DNA of 64,000 nucleotides from Paralithodes platypus (GCA_032716605.1 CM064517.1:19450742-19514741); one strand, 5' to 3'. Shown: positions 33,147 to 43,930, counted from the first letter of the stretch. The notes: a model not told the origin generated them from the sequence alone. Numbers and translations: made by a program.

Positions 33147-34422
33147 GGGTAACATATTACGTAAAAATATTTGCGGTAATTCTGTTTATGAAATTCAAAA
33201 TAATCTGAATATTGATAACTTAATCGATGAACATACCAAGAAAAATATAACATTTGATATTAAACTTTCTGATAAGAACAAGTGCATTGCAAAATTATAC
33301 ATGTTACCTAAATTTCATAAAAGACCTTATAAATATCGCTTTATTGCCGGAGCAAAATTTGCTACCACTAAAACTCTATCAGAACAAGTCGTAAATTGCT
33401 TAAAATACATTAAAAGTACTCATAAAAGATATTGTAATACCATCATGAGAAGAACTGGCATTAACTATTATTGGAGTGTTGAAAATTCGTTAGAAGTTAT
33501 TGATAAAATAAATACCATGCCGAAAGTTACCTCGGTACATAGCTTCGACTTTTCAACTTTGTATACCAATTTGCCTTTAGATTTAGTATATCCAGAGCTT
33601 TGCTTTATTATAGATTTGCACTTTGACAGGTTCGTTAGGAAAGGTAATTATTTCATAAATGTTTATACATATTTTAATAATGCATCACTTAGCTCTACTC
33701 CCACTAGTTCTGTATATTTTGATAGAACTAAACTTAAAGATGCCCTTAAATTCCTCCTTTTCAATACTTATGTTAGATTCGGCCCGTACATTTTCAAACA
33801 AATATTAGGAATTCCTATGGGTGGAAATGCTAGCCCTTTAATTGCAGACTTATTCTTGCTTGCTTTAGAATTTAAATATATAAAAGACTTAGTTGACAGT
33901 AGCAAGAAAAATAAAATCCCAGAAAAATTAGCACTTGCTAAACTGTTAAGTAATAATAGTAGATATATTGATGATATTCTTGTTTGCAATTTGTTAAATT
34001 TTAATCAAGTTGCTAAACTTATTTACCCTAATTCTATTCCCCTCACACAATGTAACGTAAATTATAAAGTTGAAAATTTTCTTGATATAAATATAGAGAT
34101 TGTTAATGAACAGTGCATACTTAAAGTATATCACAAAGTTGATGATTTTAATTTTAACGTAATAAACTTTCCTTTCCCTAGTAGTAATATCGATAGTAAA
34201 ATAACTTATAATTGTTTTTATTCCCAATTAATAAGATTTTGTAAAATCTGCACTAAAGTAGATGACTTTTGGGCTAGAGCCAGGTTACTATACAGACTCT
34301 TAGTGGACAGAGGTTTTGAGGCAAGTAAATTGTTCCATAAATTTAATCTTTTTAGGGTCAATTATTGTGACTGTATTCTAAAATTTGACATCAATAATTT
34401 TAATCAAGCATTTTTAACTTGA
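33147..34422 (+). pseudogene. Naiad Penelope-like element: reverse transcriptase
   Basis: A ~425-codon uninterrupted frame encodes a PLE reverse transcriptase: AKLYMLPKFHKRPYKYRFIA, motif A SFDFSTLYTNLP, motif B GIPMGGNASPLIADLF, motif C catalytic YIDDIL, then FLDINIEI and a C-terminus with FHKFNLFRVNYCD. All catalytic aspartates remain. It is the last part of a three-piece ORF starting at 30669. PLE RTs are the closest relatives of telomerase RT. There is no C-terminal GIY-YIG, consistent with the N-terminal one. Confidence 0.9.
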
Positions 34423-34695
34423 AGTTTCTTGTATAACCTCTGCTTACTTTTTGTCTGTATTTATTGTTTATCTTTTTCTTTTTCTATTATTAATATTAAT
34501 ATTGATGATTTTTTAAATTTATTGTTCTTGTTAAAAGAGTACTCTTTGTTTAAATCTGTTGTTACTTCATATTTTGCAATTATTTGTCTTTATATTATAT
34601 GTATTCATTGTCGATAGTATCAATTGCTTACTTTTGCGATTTCATTAGTTTATTTGTGCTATAAATGTAGGTTATTTGTAGGGTAGTTATTGATA
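34423..34695 (+). other. Naiad 3' untranslated region
   Basis: AT-rich, with a short hydrophobic open frame that is probably incidental. It leads into the repeat block at 34696. Confidence 0.45.
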
Positions 34696-35210
34696 GGGGT
34701 CACTTGAGGCATGCTATGCTTACAGGTACCTACCCGATAGCACTATCGTTAGTGAGTGCTGTACTGTATTTTATATATTATTTTATAATAGTATAGATAT
34801 CTTATCAATATTTGTATTTTGTACTATTGTTAATGTCTTGTCATGTTGCAAATTTGATTTTAAATAATATTTTGACATTTAACATTTAGTTTCTTTATTC
34901 ATGCAGAGTTTAGTAAAATTTGCCAGAACATCCCGGACTTCCCAAACTTGACTACTTCCTTTAACGTGACGATAGTGCATTGTTATATGTGCGATTAGTT
35001 TGCTTGGGAAACAGATTAACTTGCTCATGTAGTAATGTACACCCTATGTGGTGGATTGTGTTCTTTTATTTAATAGTTTTCATTTTAGTAAGCGTTGTTT
35101 CCACATAGCGATTTTGATAATTTAATTTGACTTTATATTGTCCTTGTCCCAATTTTGGTTTGTTTAGTTTGCAAGTTTTACATTTTAATTTATAAATTAT
35201 TATTTTGCTA
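34696..35210 (+). repeat. Naiad-associated repeat, candidate pseudo-LTR
   Basis: Begins near GGCATGCTATGCTTACAGG, passes 'aaatttgccagaac', then repeats part of the nuclease 5' sequence ('cttgctcatg...tatgtggtggattgtgttc', compare 30669-30712), and ends 'gcaagttttacatttta'. Copies: 29180, 38332, 44183 and 63305, some inside unrelated LINEs. Re-use of element 5' sequence downstream of the 3' end is what a Penelope pseudo-LTR would give. Confidence 0.6.
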
Positions 35211-35212
35211 AA

Positions 35213-37005
35213 GGGGACCCACCCTTTTTTTACCCAACTTTCAGGTCTTACTTTCAATTTAAATGCAATTTGGCACAGGTGTTTGTGACTATAAAACTAG
35301 GTCAAGGATTTTTTTTTTTTCAATTTAGGTAAAAAAAAATGAAAACTATAGCACTACTAAAACGCATATACTGTAACTCCTACATAAATCACTATAGCAC
35401 CTGTTGTATGTGATCAAACAACTCGCAAAAGGTGTGTCTGTAGTTTTTATAAAAAATACAAATTATATATTTTGTGTATTTTTTATTATGAATTGGGGAG
35501 ACTCCATGTTTTTTTTTTGGCTCTGGTCAAAATTTCAAGTTTTTGTGTTCTCTCTGTAAACTGCTTCTTTCAACATAGGAGAATACCATAGGAAGGAACA
35601 AAAAACATATCGCATCCATAACCCCCTGGGGCGGGGGTTCGCCCACGACCCCCCAAAAACTGAAAAAAATTCAGTCAGCCACCCAAAAAAAAAAATTGTG
35701 TCTGTAGTCTAAAGGGCTTCTGTAAGCAATAGAAATTATCATATGAGGGCATAAACACCCTTATTACATCCCTAAGGGACCCCTTTGGGGTTCCCAATAT
35801 CAAGGAATTTGGTCAAAATTGAATGGATATTTGTCCTTTACCATGGCTAAAATCGAAATTTTAAATTAGTTAGCCATACAAAGTTCATTTTCGATAGGTA
35901 GCGCTCCGCATAGAAAACATTGATTTAGGATGGGTAACAATTATATCCCCCCAAAACGTACTTTAAGTTTTCTAAAACTTAAAAATAAAATTGCCAGCAA
36001 TCATTTTTTGGCCCTAACGAGTCTATTAACTGGATTTGGTATTGCCCAAATGCATTCCCCTTCTAACCACAACAAATAGGCCTATAAAAGAACATTCTCT
36101 CGTCGATTTATGGCCGATTTCCCGAAATTTTTGGAGATATGGTCATTTGGAAGTCAAAATCCAGCTCTATCCCAAACTAATGGTATAATATATTATTTTT
36201 CAGCACCTTCTATTATTCATAGGGGTTAAAGCTGACGCTACTCTGTAGGGGATGCTTGTAGGATACGCCATGCAAAAATTGCGGGAAATTTGAAAAAATT
36301 TCAGTGAGTTAACCCTTTTACAAATATTGCAATGAAATTCTGCGCTCGCGCGCGCGCACGTACATAGAGAGCTGATTTTTTCATCGAGTCAGTGTTACAC
36401 CATTACCATACATGTGGCAAAAGGCCAGCAATGAGTCTCTTATAGAAGCTGAGATAAAAATGTTCCTGGAGTCTCCCCTTTAAGGTGAAATTATTTTGTA
36501 GAATTTTACGACTGTGACAACATGCTACAAACAAAGTTGGCTATAGTAAATCGAATTTAGATATTGTAGTTTCCTATGCACTTTACAAAAGTACATAAAA
36601 CATTCCTAGAGGCCCAATAATAACTGACTTATTAGATCTCATAGTTGCCAAATTACTTTTTGAGATTAGGTAAATATTTCTAACTTTTTGTTTTGGTTAC
36701 AATATTTTACGCAGGAACACGGCAGAGTAGAAGATAAAGCTTTTGGGAGGTTCTAGATTATGTTACACTCTTTCCATTTATATATGTACGATCCTCGTAC
36801 GACCAGTAGTTACTGAGCCTGTAAATTTTAAAATTCGCCATATAACATTTTTAGAAATACAATACAGGAAAAGTTTGGAAAAAAAAAAAAATCCAATTTG
36901 TTTTCACTAAAAACATTTCACTGGCTTATGAAGAGATGTTGAGTAAACACCTAATGGTATTTTCAGGATTTCGAGCTTTTTAAGCCTAAAAAACGGTTGG
37001 TCCCC
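35213..37005. mobile_element. 1.8-kb non-coding TTAA-type element
   Basis: Inverted termini GGGGACCCACCCTTTTTTT and, read inward from the right, GGGGACCAACCGTTTTTT (16 of 18). The right target site is TTAA 37006-37009. The left reads CTAA/TAAA, apparently mutated. No open frame above 60 codons lies inside it, which is unusual for its length. Confidence 0.65.
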
Positions 37006-37009
37006 TTAA

Positions 37010-37485
37010 CCCATCAGACCAGGCTATGTATTCCATACCGAAACCCGGGGGTTTTGGCCGAAAAACGTCTACGCCTAGGCTACCGTATCTTTGTTATTTT
37101 GACTGCTTACGCATTCCCGCACATCCTGAAGCATAGATGTGTTTCGTACCTGTAAAATGGCGTTGAGTAAAGCTCTCTCAGTCAACTGGTTCAGTTGTGG
37201 TGACGATTTCCGTGGAGATTCCTTTGTGGCGATATCAGCCACTTTACACTACTTTTCACTACTTAACAATAACATACTGTACAGGCACACACGAACAAGG
37301 ACGCCTCTCCTTCTTGTGGTCGGAGATGCGCGGCGTCGGTCCAACCGGCTGTTGTTTACATGCGTCAGACGGATGCCTCACACACCAAGCTTACAGGCTT
37401 TCAAGCTGCCGGAGCCTCAGAGCCCTTCCGGTTTCCGCGGGGATGTTTTTTATGGATGCCTCAGAGCCCAACCGGGTCTGAGGGG
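37010..37485. mobile_element. MITE-A copy, 476 bp
   Basis: TTAA 37006-37009 and 37486-37489. The left end CCCATCAGACC and the right end (inward) CCCCTCAGACCCGG match. The interior has the MITE-A landmark 'gagtaaagctctctcagtca'. It shares a TTAA with each neighbouring element. Confidence 0.85.
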
Positions 37486-37489
37486 TTAA

Positions 37490-37862
37490 GGGAGGTGACC
37501 TGCTTTTTGTTATTTCTGTCCTTTTCTCTCTCTCTCTGGCTTGTATCCATTCGGCCCTATTCAACCAACTATTTTAAGACGTTTATCCCCATCTAGGTGT
37601 CTATTTCTTCCTGGCGAGTGATAGCAAGCCAGCATTATATAAAGAAATCCGGCTTCGCCGGAGACATTATTCTATCGAAAAATTTACAAATTTAGCTTGT
37701 TGTCAAACAAAAATAAAAAATATGCTGGCTCGCAACCGCTCACCAATAAAAAATTGACACCTGGATGGGGATAAACGTCTTAAAACAGTAGGCTGAATGG
37801 GGCCAAATGAATACAAGCCAGAGAAAGATAGAAAGGGACAGAACAAAAACAGGTCACCCCCC
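37490..37862. mobile_element. Foldback TTAA element, 373 bp
   Basis: Lies between TTAA 37486-37489 and 37863-37866. Its two ~120-base arms are inverted repeats (start GGGAGGTGACCTG; inward from right GGGGGGTGACCTG; both contain 'aagacgtttatccccatc'). Non-coding. Confidence 0.8.
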
Positions 37863-37866
37863 TTAA

Positions 37867-38327
37867 CCCTCCAGCCCCGGCTATTGTATTCTATAATTTC
37901 TCCGAAACCAGGGGGTTTTGGCCAAAAAACGTCTATGCCTAGGCTACCGTATCGTTGTTATTTTGACTGCTTCCGCATTCCCGCGCATCCCCAAGCGTAG
38001 ATGTGTTTCGTACCTGTAGAATGGCGTTGAGTAGAGCTCTCTAAATCAACTGGTTCAGTTGTGATGACGATTTCTGTGGAGAGAACTTTGTGGCGATATC
38101 AGCCACTTTTCACTACTTAACAATAACACACACCAACAAGCGACGCCTCTCCTTCTTGTGGTCGGAGATGCGCGGCGTCAGTCCAACCGGCTGTTGTTTA
38201 CATGCGTCGGACGGACGCCTCGCACACCAAGCTTACAGGCTTTCAAGCTGCCGGTGCCTCAGAGCCCTACCGGGTTCCACGGGTGCATTTGTTATGGGTT
38301 TCTCAGAGCCCAACCGGGTCTGGTGGG
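37867..38327. mobile_element. MITE-A copy, 461 bp
   Basis: TTAA 37863-37866 and 38328-38331. Left end CCCTCCAGCCCCGGC; inward right end CCCACCAGACCCGG. Very similar to 12391-12870. Confidence 0.87.
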
Positions 38328-38331
38328 TTAA

Positions 38332-38432
38332 GCGTTGCTTCCACATAGCGATTTTGATTAGTTGTTTTGTCTTTTTACTGTGTTCGTCTAAGTTTTGGTT
38401 TGTTTATTTTGCAAGTTTTACATTATAATTAG
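38332..38432 (+). repeat. Naiad-associated repeat fragment
   Basis: Starts in the 'aagcgttg.ttccacatagcg' part of the repeat and ends 'gcaagttttacattataatt'. A MITE-A sits at its TTAA-containing left edge. Confidence 0.7.
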
Positions 38433-38788
38433 ACAGTGATAAATTGGAATAGGATTTTGTATGAGCTATGCCCTTTAAAGGTTTATGCAGAAGCCTACGA
38501 TATATCATCCAATAACTCCATATATAGGTATTTCAAATTTCCTAACACACCAAATTCAATCCCCTTGCAATGCGACCAAACGTATCTCTAAGTGTTGGAA
38601 ATAGGTCTGTGCATATGGCATATGGCCCTATAATAGCTTTGCCCAAATCCTTCTAGTTATCAAGTTATGATAAAAAATTGTATAAAATTCCTACTACAGC
38701 ATATAAGCTTTTGGAGTAAATTTGAATATCTTCCTAATCAGGCATGTAGCATTCTGCTGCTTCTACATCTATAGAGGTATGTCGCAGC

Positions 38789-39229
38789 TTACAGATTAAC
38801 TGCACCTGATTCTAACCGATATCTATTTTCTCTACTACTGACCTCTGTATCCTCCTCCTCCTCTCCATACAAAACACAGGAGTACATCTTTGCTCCAGGT
38901 CCCTTCGTCCATTGTTTCTTTCCTGCCCACTGCCACAGTCCCTTGGTGAAGTTCTCCACGCCCTTATCGAAGCCCACAACCACTTTCAGGGTAACAACCT
39001 CCCCGGTCTTTTTGGCTTGGTTCACTAAGGCCTCAATCTTACGCGAGTCTCGGATCAAGGTCGTTTTCTTCTGGCCTACTTTGATGTATGCCTTACTCAC
39101 ATAATGCAGATTGGGTTTGTTGATGGCTTTCATTTTTCTGATGGGCAAACAGAGAAAAATATATAAGTTTGGTTCTATATATTTGGCAGTATTTTCTTCT
39201 TCCATGTAGTAGAAAGAGCGTTGTAGCAC
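38789..39229 (-). CDS. Unrecognised 146-codon ORF
   Basis: An uninterrupted minus-strand ORF, Lys-rich, with a central segment EVVTLKVVVGFDKGVENFTK and an acidic EEEEDTE patch near the end. No domain that I can name, no neighbours in the same frame, and no splice signal I would rely on. It could be a fragment of an unknown transposon, a captured host exon, or chance. 38433-38788 and 39230-39420 hold nothing recognisable. Confidence 0.35.
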   Translation of the reverse strand: MLQRSFYYMEEENTAKYIEPNLYIFLCLPIRKMKAINKPNLHYVSKAYIKVGQKKTTLIRDSRKIEALVNQAKKTGEVVTLKVVVGFDKGVENFTKGLWQWAGKKQWTKGPGAKMYSCVLYGEEEEDTEVSSRENRYRLESGAVNL

Positions 39230-39420
39230 GGATAAAGGGAGAATGTCTGTACAAAGTAGCCTGGAGGCATCTCTGTAATTGACATCCTAGAGGGAGGGTA
39301 TCCCAGGAGGAAGAAAGGTGTCTGAGATGATAAATGAATGATGCCTGTATTTTCTTCTACTAACCCAGTTTGACCAATACAGTAACAGTAACATACTCAT
39401 AAATTCATATTTCTGGAGGA

Positions 39421-39827
39421 TGAGAAAAATATCTATATCATATATTAACAGGTAATGTAGAACTAGTTAACATTTTGCAAACGACAAATTAGCGGAGCTA
39501 TATCAAAAAAGTTTTAAATATAGAATAGGGAAGAATAAAGTAACATGGGATAAATTTGTAAAAGATATTGTTTGTTCAGTGAATAGATTTAAAAGAGAAA
39601 TGGTTAAAAATCATGCGCTGCGATGCAAAAGAGCTAGAAGCATGGTCAAAATTATTGATTAAGTTATGTGGAAATAACATTTTCTCTTTGAAAAATAAAT
39701 TCAATCATTCAGATTTTGTAAAGTATAATTACAATAAGCTTAAAGTTGATTTAATAAAATTACCTAAACATTTAGTAATCATTTAAGTAGATAGATCAGC
39801 AAATATTATAGCTTCACATGTAAGAAG

Positions 39828-39832
<5 letters not shown>
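39421..39832 (+). pseudogene. Second Naiad copy, linker fragment
   Basis: Aligns with 32070-32480 ('tattaacaggt.atgtagaac', 'acgacaaattagcggagcta') with several indels and stops. It is followed by a ~45-base A run (39836-39880), then SINE-A. Later parts of this copy are at 41165 and 42320. Confidence 0.8.
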
Positions 39833-39885
<53 letters not shown>

Positions 39886-39894
39886 TAGAGGTAA

Positions 39895-40406
39895 GGCGGG
39901 TGCCCAACCCCGAATGGGGTTAAAATAGGGGAGCTATCCCCTCGCCAAAGGCGGCTTTCTAGGGCCTTTCCTAGCTGATGCTGAGAGGATTGGGTTCTAG
40001 TCATGTGGTGATGGGCTGGTCTATCAGAGTGAGAGCTGAGCAATCTCTGCCATACCCATAGCTTACTCTGACTGTTCCTTTAACTTATATATTTTCTAGA
40101 TCTCAAGTGACGGCGTCTCTTCCGTGGATTGACCTCCCAATCTACCAAGATTGGAAGCCAAAGAGTCACATTTTTCCCTTGCCCCTCAACTTTCTCTTCA
40201 TAATTGCTGAGGGGCACAGGGCCCTGGGTGGGGCTTTGGTTTCCCGGGCGTTTCCGCACCCTCCTCAGCTACCCGCCATGGAGTGGCTTTATTGTGGTCA
40301 TTTTATGTGTCACTTTATTGTGGTCGGCGGGGAGGGTTCTGTGGGGGCACTCGGTTATGGCCTTGGAATTGCTCGGGGCCTTGGGGAACAACAACAACAA
40401 CAACAA
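39895..40406 (+). repeat. SINE-A copy with altered 3' end
   Basis: A full 5' end (GGCGGGTGCCC) and (AAC)n tail. Near the 3' end it carries a short internal rearrangement and lacks the CTGTTCGGCCAGG block found in other copies. It abuts the AAC-LINE fragment that follows. Confidence 0.8.
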
Positions 40407-41152
40407 CCTGGAGTGGCGGCGTCTAAATAACAGCCGGCTGCCAACCATGGAGAGTAGTCCTGGGAGCCAAACCGCCACAACAAACCCACAAGAACCTGGG
40501 AGTGACTTCGGTCGCCCGGGCAAGTACCACACCTCCCATAACCACACACACACATTGCACTCTTTTTTTTCTACACCGAGAAATGACTCTCCGGCTGTCA
40601 TTTCTCGAAGACTTCTTCTAGCCGGAGACATTGAGAGCAACCCAGGACCCACCTACAAATAAATATGTCCAACGTGCTCAAAACCTATCACTTCGAGTCG
40701 CCACAAAAAGGGTTAAGATCTCTGCAACTCATGTGGGAACTGGACCCATTTCAGCTGCACAACACTTGCCTCCACGGAACACTACACAAACACCTTCCAT
40801 TCAATCACTCATAGACAACAAGCAGCTGCAGGCACGACTTCCCGAAATACATCCAACTGAATCCTCCCTCCATCACGAGGACTGAGTCCAATTGGCCAGG
40901 CTGAGATGTTGGCACCATCCAGCTCTTCTGAGCTATCAGAAGAGGCTGGATATCTTCGTCGTCGACACCTACCAGGATGCAAACAAGCACCCCATACTAT
41001 TAAACACATCATAGAAGACTGCATTCTACACAATCACTTACGCCAACAACATAATCTACACTCCTTGAGAGCCCTGTGGGAAAGCCCGATCATGGCCATG
41101 GCCTTCCTTAGGGATTCGGGGCTGTTCGGCCAAGCAGCCAAGTGAACGACAC
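40407..41152 (+). mobile_element. AAC-LINE deletion derivative with 5' end
   Basis: Fuses the 5' region of the AAC-LINE (40407-40797) to its last ~350 bases (40798-41152: HLARLRCG-type tail, LFGQAA, then a degraded AAC tail). Endonuclease and RT are missing. It is the only AAC-LINE copy in the window that shows the LINE's N-terminus. Confidence 0.75.
40447..40662 (+). CDS. AAC-LINE N-terminal peptide ending in a 2A-like motif
   Basis: Start ATG in a good context (aaccATGG). 71 codons ending RRLLLAGDIESNPGPTYK: D61-x-E-x-N-P-G-P68 is the 2A ribosome-skipping consensus. After a single TAA the same frame continues with CPTCSKPI and CNSCGNWTHFSC (to about 40770), a PHD/zinc-finger-like arrangement known to follow 2A in several LINE families. 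The stop and the deletion make this copy defective. Confidence 0.7.
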   Translation: MESSPGSQTATTNPQEPGSDFGRPGKYHTSHNHTHTLHSFFSTPRNDSPAVISRRLLLAGDIESNPGPTYK

Positions 41153-41164
41153 CAACATATTACT

Positions 41165-41240
41165 GTACATTAAAAAAATTGTGGTAATTCTGTTTATGAA
41201 ATTCAAAATAATTTAATTATTGATAACTCAATTAATGATC
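41165..41240 (+). pseudogene. Second Naiad copy, RT start fragment
   Basis: Aligns with 33172-33232 (GNSVYEIQNN region). Cut off by an RTE-B tail at 41242. Confidence 0.75.
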
Positions 41241-41241
41241 T

Positions 41242-41515
41242 ACCTATCTATCTATTGCCGGACGCCGTGATCCCCGAAGGAGTGGCCACGAATAAAACGC
41301 CCCCATGCACCTCTGTCCCCAGTCAGTCGACGCCCCTCCAATCCAGCACCGCTTTCACGCACATACTTCTTAACTCCATCCTTGCACCTCTCAATCGGTC
41401 TACTTCTCCCTCTCTGCCCTTCCACTTCACTCTCGTACACTCTCTTAGTCATTCTCTTCCTTCCCATACGTTCCACATGGCCGAACCATCTCAAGGTGTT
41501 TATTGTTTTGTCAGC
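41242..41515 (-). pseudogene. RTE-B LINE 3' fragment
   Basis: Minus-strand C-terminus (RWFGHVERMG to the 'gatcacggcgtc' end), with a (TATC)n tail at 41235-41258. Inserted in the second Naiad copy. Confidence 0.8.
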
Positions 41516-41532
41516 TCGTACTATTAAAAATA

Positions 41533-42317
41533 CATTAGAACCCCGCCCAACCGGACTAATCGGGGGAGAACCCTGTCCGGATCTGCCATAGTCCGAATAA
41601 GCATTCAGCGATCCGTACAAGTCCGGATGTCAAAGATAAAAATAGTTGTTATTCGTACTGTTTCAAACTCGGACTACACCGGATGTCTGAGATGATGTCC
41701 GTACTGTACAGTACAGGGCACAGTACCGCACCGTGTTTGTAAAATAAGAGAGCAAGCTGATACCAAGGCCACACCTCGGAAACACTCGAGAGTGACTCTC
41801 CTACCAAGACAAAGGCAAGACCAAGCAGGTGGGGGTGGCGAAGCAACATCAGCCTTCTCACCACTCTCCGGTTCCGTGGAAGCCATCACTACATCACTGT
41901 CCATTGTTGGTGGGATAGGTGAGGCAAAAAAAGCACCAAAAAAAAAGGGATAATATCCAAAATCTGAGCACTGAGCTAGGGGTGGACCGCATGGATGAAT
42001 GTAAACAATACGACTGATGGGAAACGGGCACAGTTCGAATTCGATGAATTTTTGTTTCAGCCAACCAGACTAGTCCGATTGGCTCGGGATTATGTCCGAA
42101 ATTAAGTTGTACTGCCCGAACTTGATGCCTTTCTTTCCCAAGCCAACCGGACCAGTCCGCATGGCTGGATAATATGTCTGAAATCTAAGATTGTTCTTGT
42201 CCGAACTCGATGTTTATTTTCCCATGCCATCCGGCCACATCCAGATGGCTGAATTAATGTCTAAAACAGATTGCTCATCCGGAAGCCTTGGCTTTCCGGA
42301 TGAGCGGGGTTTTACTG
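41533..42317. mobile_element. Tigger/pogo-like element, non-autonomous
   Basis: TA flanks at 41531-41532 and 42318-42319. Ends CATTAGAACCCCGCCCAACCGG and, inward from right, CAGTAAAACCCCGCTCATCCGG-type. The 'aaccccgc..a.ccgga' terminus is characteristic of Tigger/Jerky relatives. The interior has no transposase core; a short minus-strand frame (41904-41674) may be an N-terminal remnant. It lies between Naiad and RTE-B sequence. Confidence 0.72.
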
Positions 42318-42963
42318 TATAACATTTGATATTAAATTTTCTGATAAGAAGAAGTGTATTTCTAAATCATACATGTTACCTAAATTTCTAAAAGACCATA
42401 TAAATATCGTTTTATTGCCAGAGTAAAATTTGATACCACTAAAACTTTGTCAGAACAGGTCGTACATTGCTTAAAATACAATAAAAATACTCATAAATTA
42501 TATTGTGATATCATCAAGAAAAGAACTGGCATTAAGTAGTACAGTATTGGAGTGTTGACAATTACAGTAATTAGTAGTTATTGATAAAGTTAATACCATG
42601 CCATCCGGCCACATCCAGATGGCTGAATTAATGTCTAAAACAGATTGCTCATCCGGAAGCCTTGGCTTTCCGGATGACCGGGGTTTTACTGTATAACATT
42701 TGATATTAAATTTTCTGATAAGAAAAAGTGTATTTCTAAATCATACATGTTACCTAAATTTCTAAAAGACCATATAAATATCGCTTTATTGCCGGAGTAA
42801 AATTTGATACCACTAAAACTTTGTCAGAACAGGTTGTACATTGCTTAAAATACAATAAAAATACTCATAAATTATATTGTGATATCATCAAGAAAAGAAC
42901 TGGCATTAAGTAGTATTGGAGTGTTGACAATTCATTAGTAGCTATTGATAAAGTTAATACCAT
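42224..42963. repeat. 374-bp direct tandem duplication
   Basis: 42224-42597 and 42598-42963 are almost identical, covering the right end of the Tigger-like element plus the adjoining Naiad RT segment. All three junctions contain CCATGCC (42222, 42596, 42960), so the duplication arose at a 7-bp microhomology. Confidence 0.85.
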
Positions 42964-43030
42964 GCCGAAAGTTACCTCCTTACATAGCTTCGACTTTTCA
43001 ACTTGCTATATCAATTTGCCTTTAGATTAA
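42320..43030 (+). pseudogene. Second Naiad copy, RT fragment (duplicated)
   Basis: Matches 33257-33580 (TFDIKLSDKNKC to SFDFSTLYTNLPLD) with stops. Present twice because of the 374-bp duplication. Ends at 43030 where RTE-P begins. Confidence 0.8.
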
Positions 43031-43190
43031 ATATTTTCAGTGGGCTGTGAGAAAACTTGGCATAAAGGAGTGGCTGGTGCGTGTAGTAATGAAGATGTAC
43101 GAGAACTCACGAACGGCAGTGATGTTCACCCTCACTGTAATAGGTGTACTGAGCAAGGAGTTCACCAGGGCTCTGGGTAAACAAAAACAA
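43031..43190 (+). pseudogene. RTE-P RT fragment
   Basis: Encodes WAVRKLGIKEWLVRVVMKMYENSR and a little more, matching 9330-9200 in reverse. Short and broken. Confidence 0.7.
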
Positions 43191-43930
43191 AAGTTAAAAA
43201 CATTAATTTATACTTACAACCGGTTTCTCAAATCAAAGCTTGACGATTGAGTGTCTTTAGACGTCGTAGATAGGGGCTTTGTGACACGAGAGGGACCAAT
43301 GCGTTTCGAGATGGGACCCCGGGATGTTTGTTGTTTTTGTTGGTGTTGGAAGGGACTGGCAACATAAGGGGCTGATGGTCTTGCCAAAGGTCCCGCTGCC
43401 CAAGGTTGAATGGGAAACGGACTTGGTCTCTGGAATATAATAATACAGTACCGTATTACGATAAAATTATAGGCCTTCTATAACATCAGAAAAGGTATTC
43501 TAGTATTAACTCAGGATAAGTTCTAAATGTTTTTAATACCATACAGTAATTAAGCCATATCCTACCTGAGGAAGGAGGCAACAGAAACACAAAACTCTAG
43601 GAAAAGAAAACTGAACAACAAATATTGGAAAAATAAAGAAAAATCATACTTTTGTTCCCATACTCATACTGTACTCGATTCTGAATTTTACGGACCCCTA
43701 TTCAACTGATTTCAAATTTAACAGACAGGGCCTACTGGTTGGTTACTGTTTACTAAAGGATCACCACGGTTACTGTTTTACCGTAAATTTCATAATGTTG
43801 TGAACATAACTATAAATTAATTGGAGATAATCAAGATTGTAGATGGTGTAGCCCAGAGCTCCTAAGGAAGATCACGACCGAGGTGTTGGTGGCATAGTTG
43901 TTGATTTAATTACTTTAGAAACATCAGAAA
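43191..43930. other. Unassigned; includes a repeat shared with 46.2 kb
   Basis: 43755-43860 resembles 46235-46350 ('tttactaaagg.tcacc', 'aatcaagattgtagat'), so these flank the Jockey-A LINE as an unclassified repeat. No gene seen. Confidence 0.45.

Noticed and set aside
40269..40652. 127-codon minus-strand ORF
   Set aside because: Antisense of the 2A-bearing LINE leader and the SINE-A tail (the Leu run is the AAC tail read backwards).
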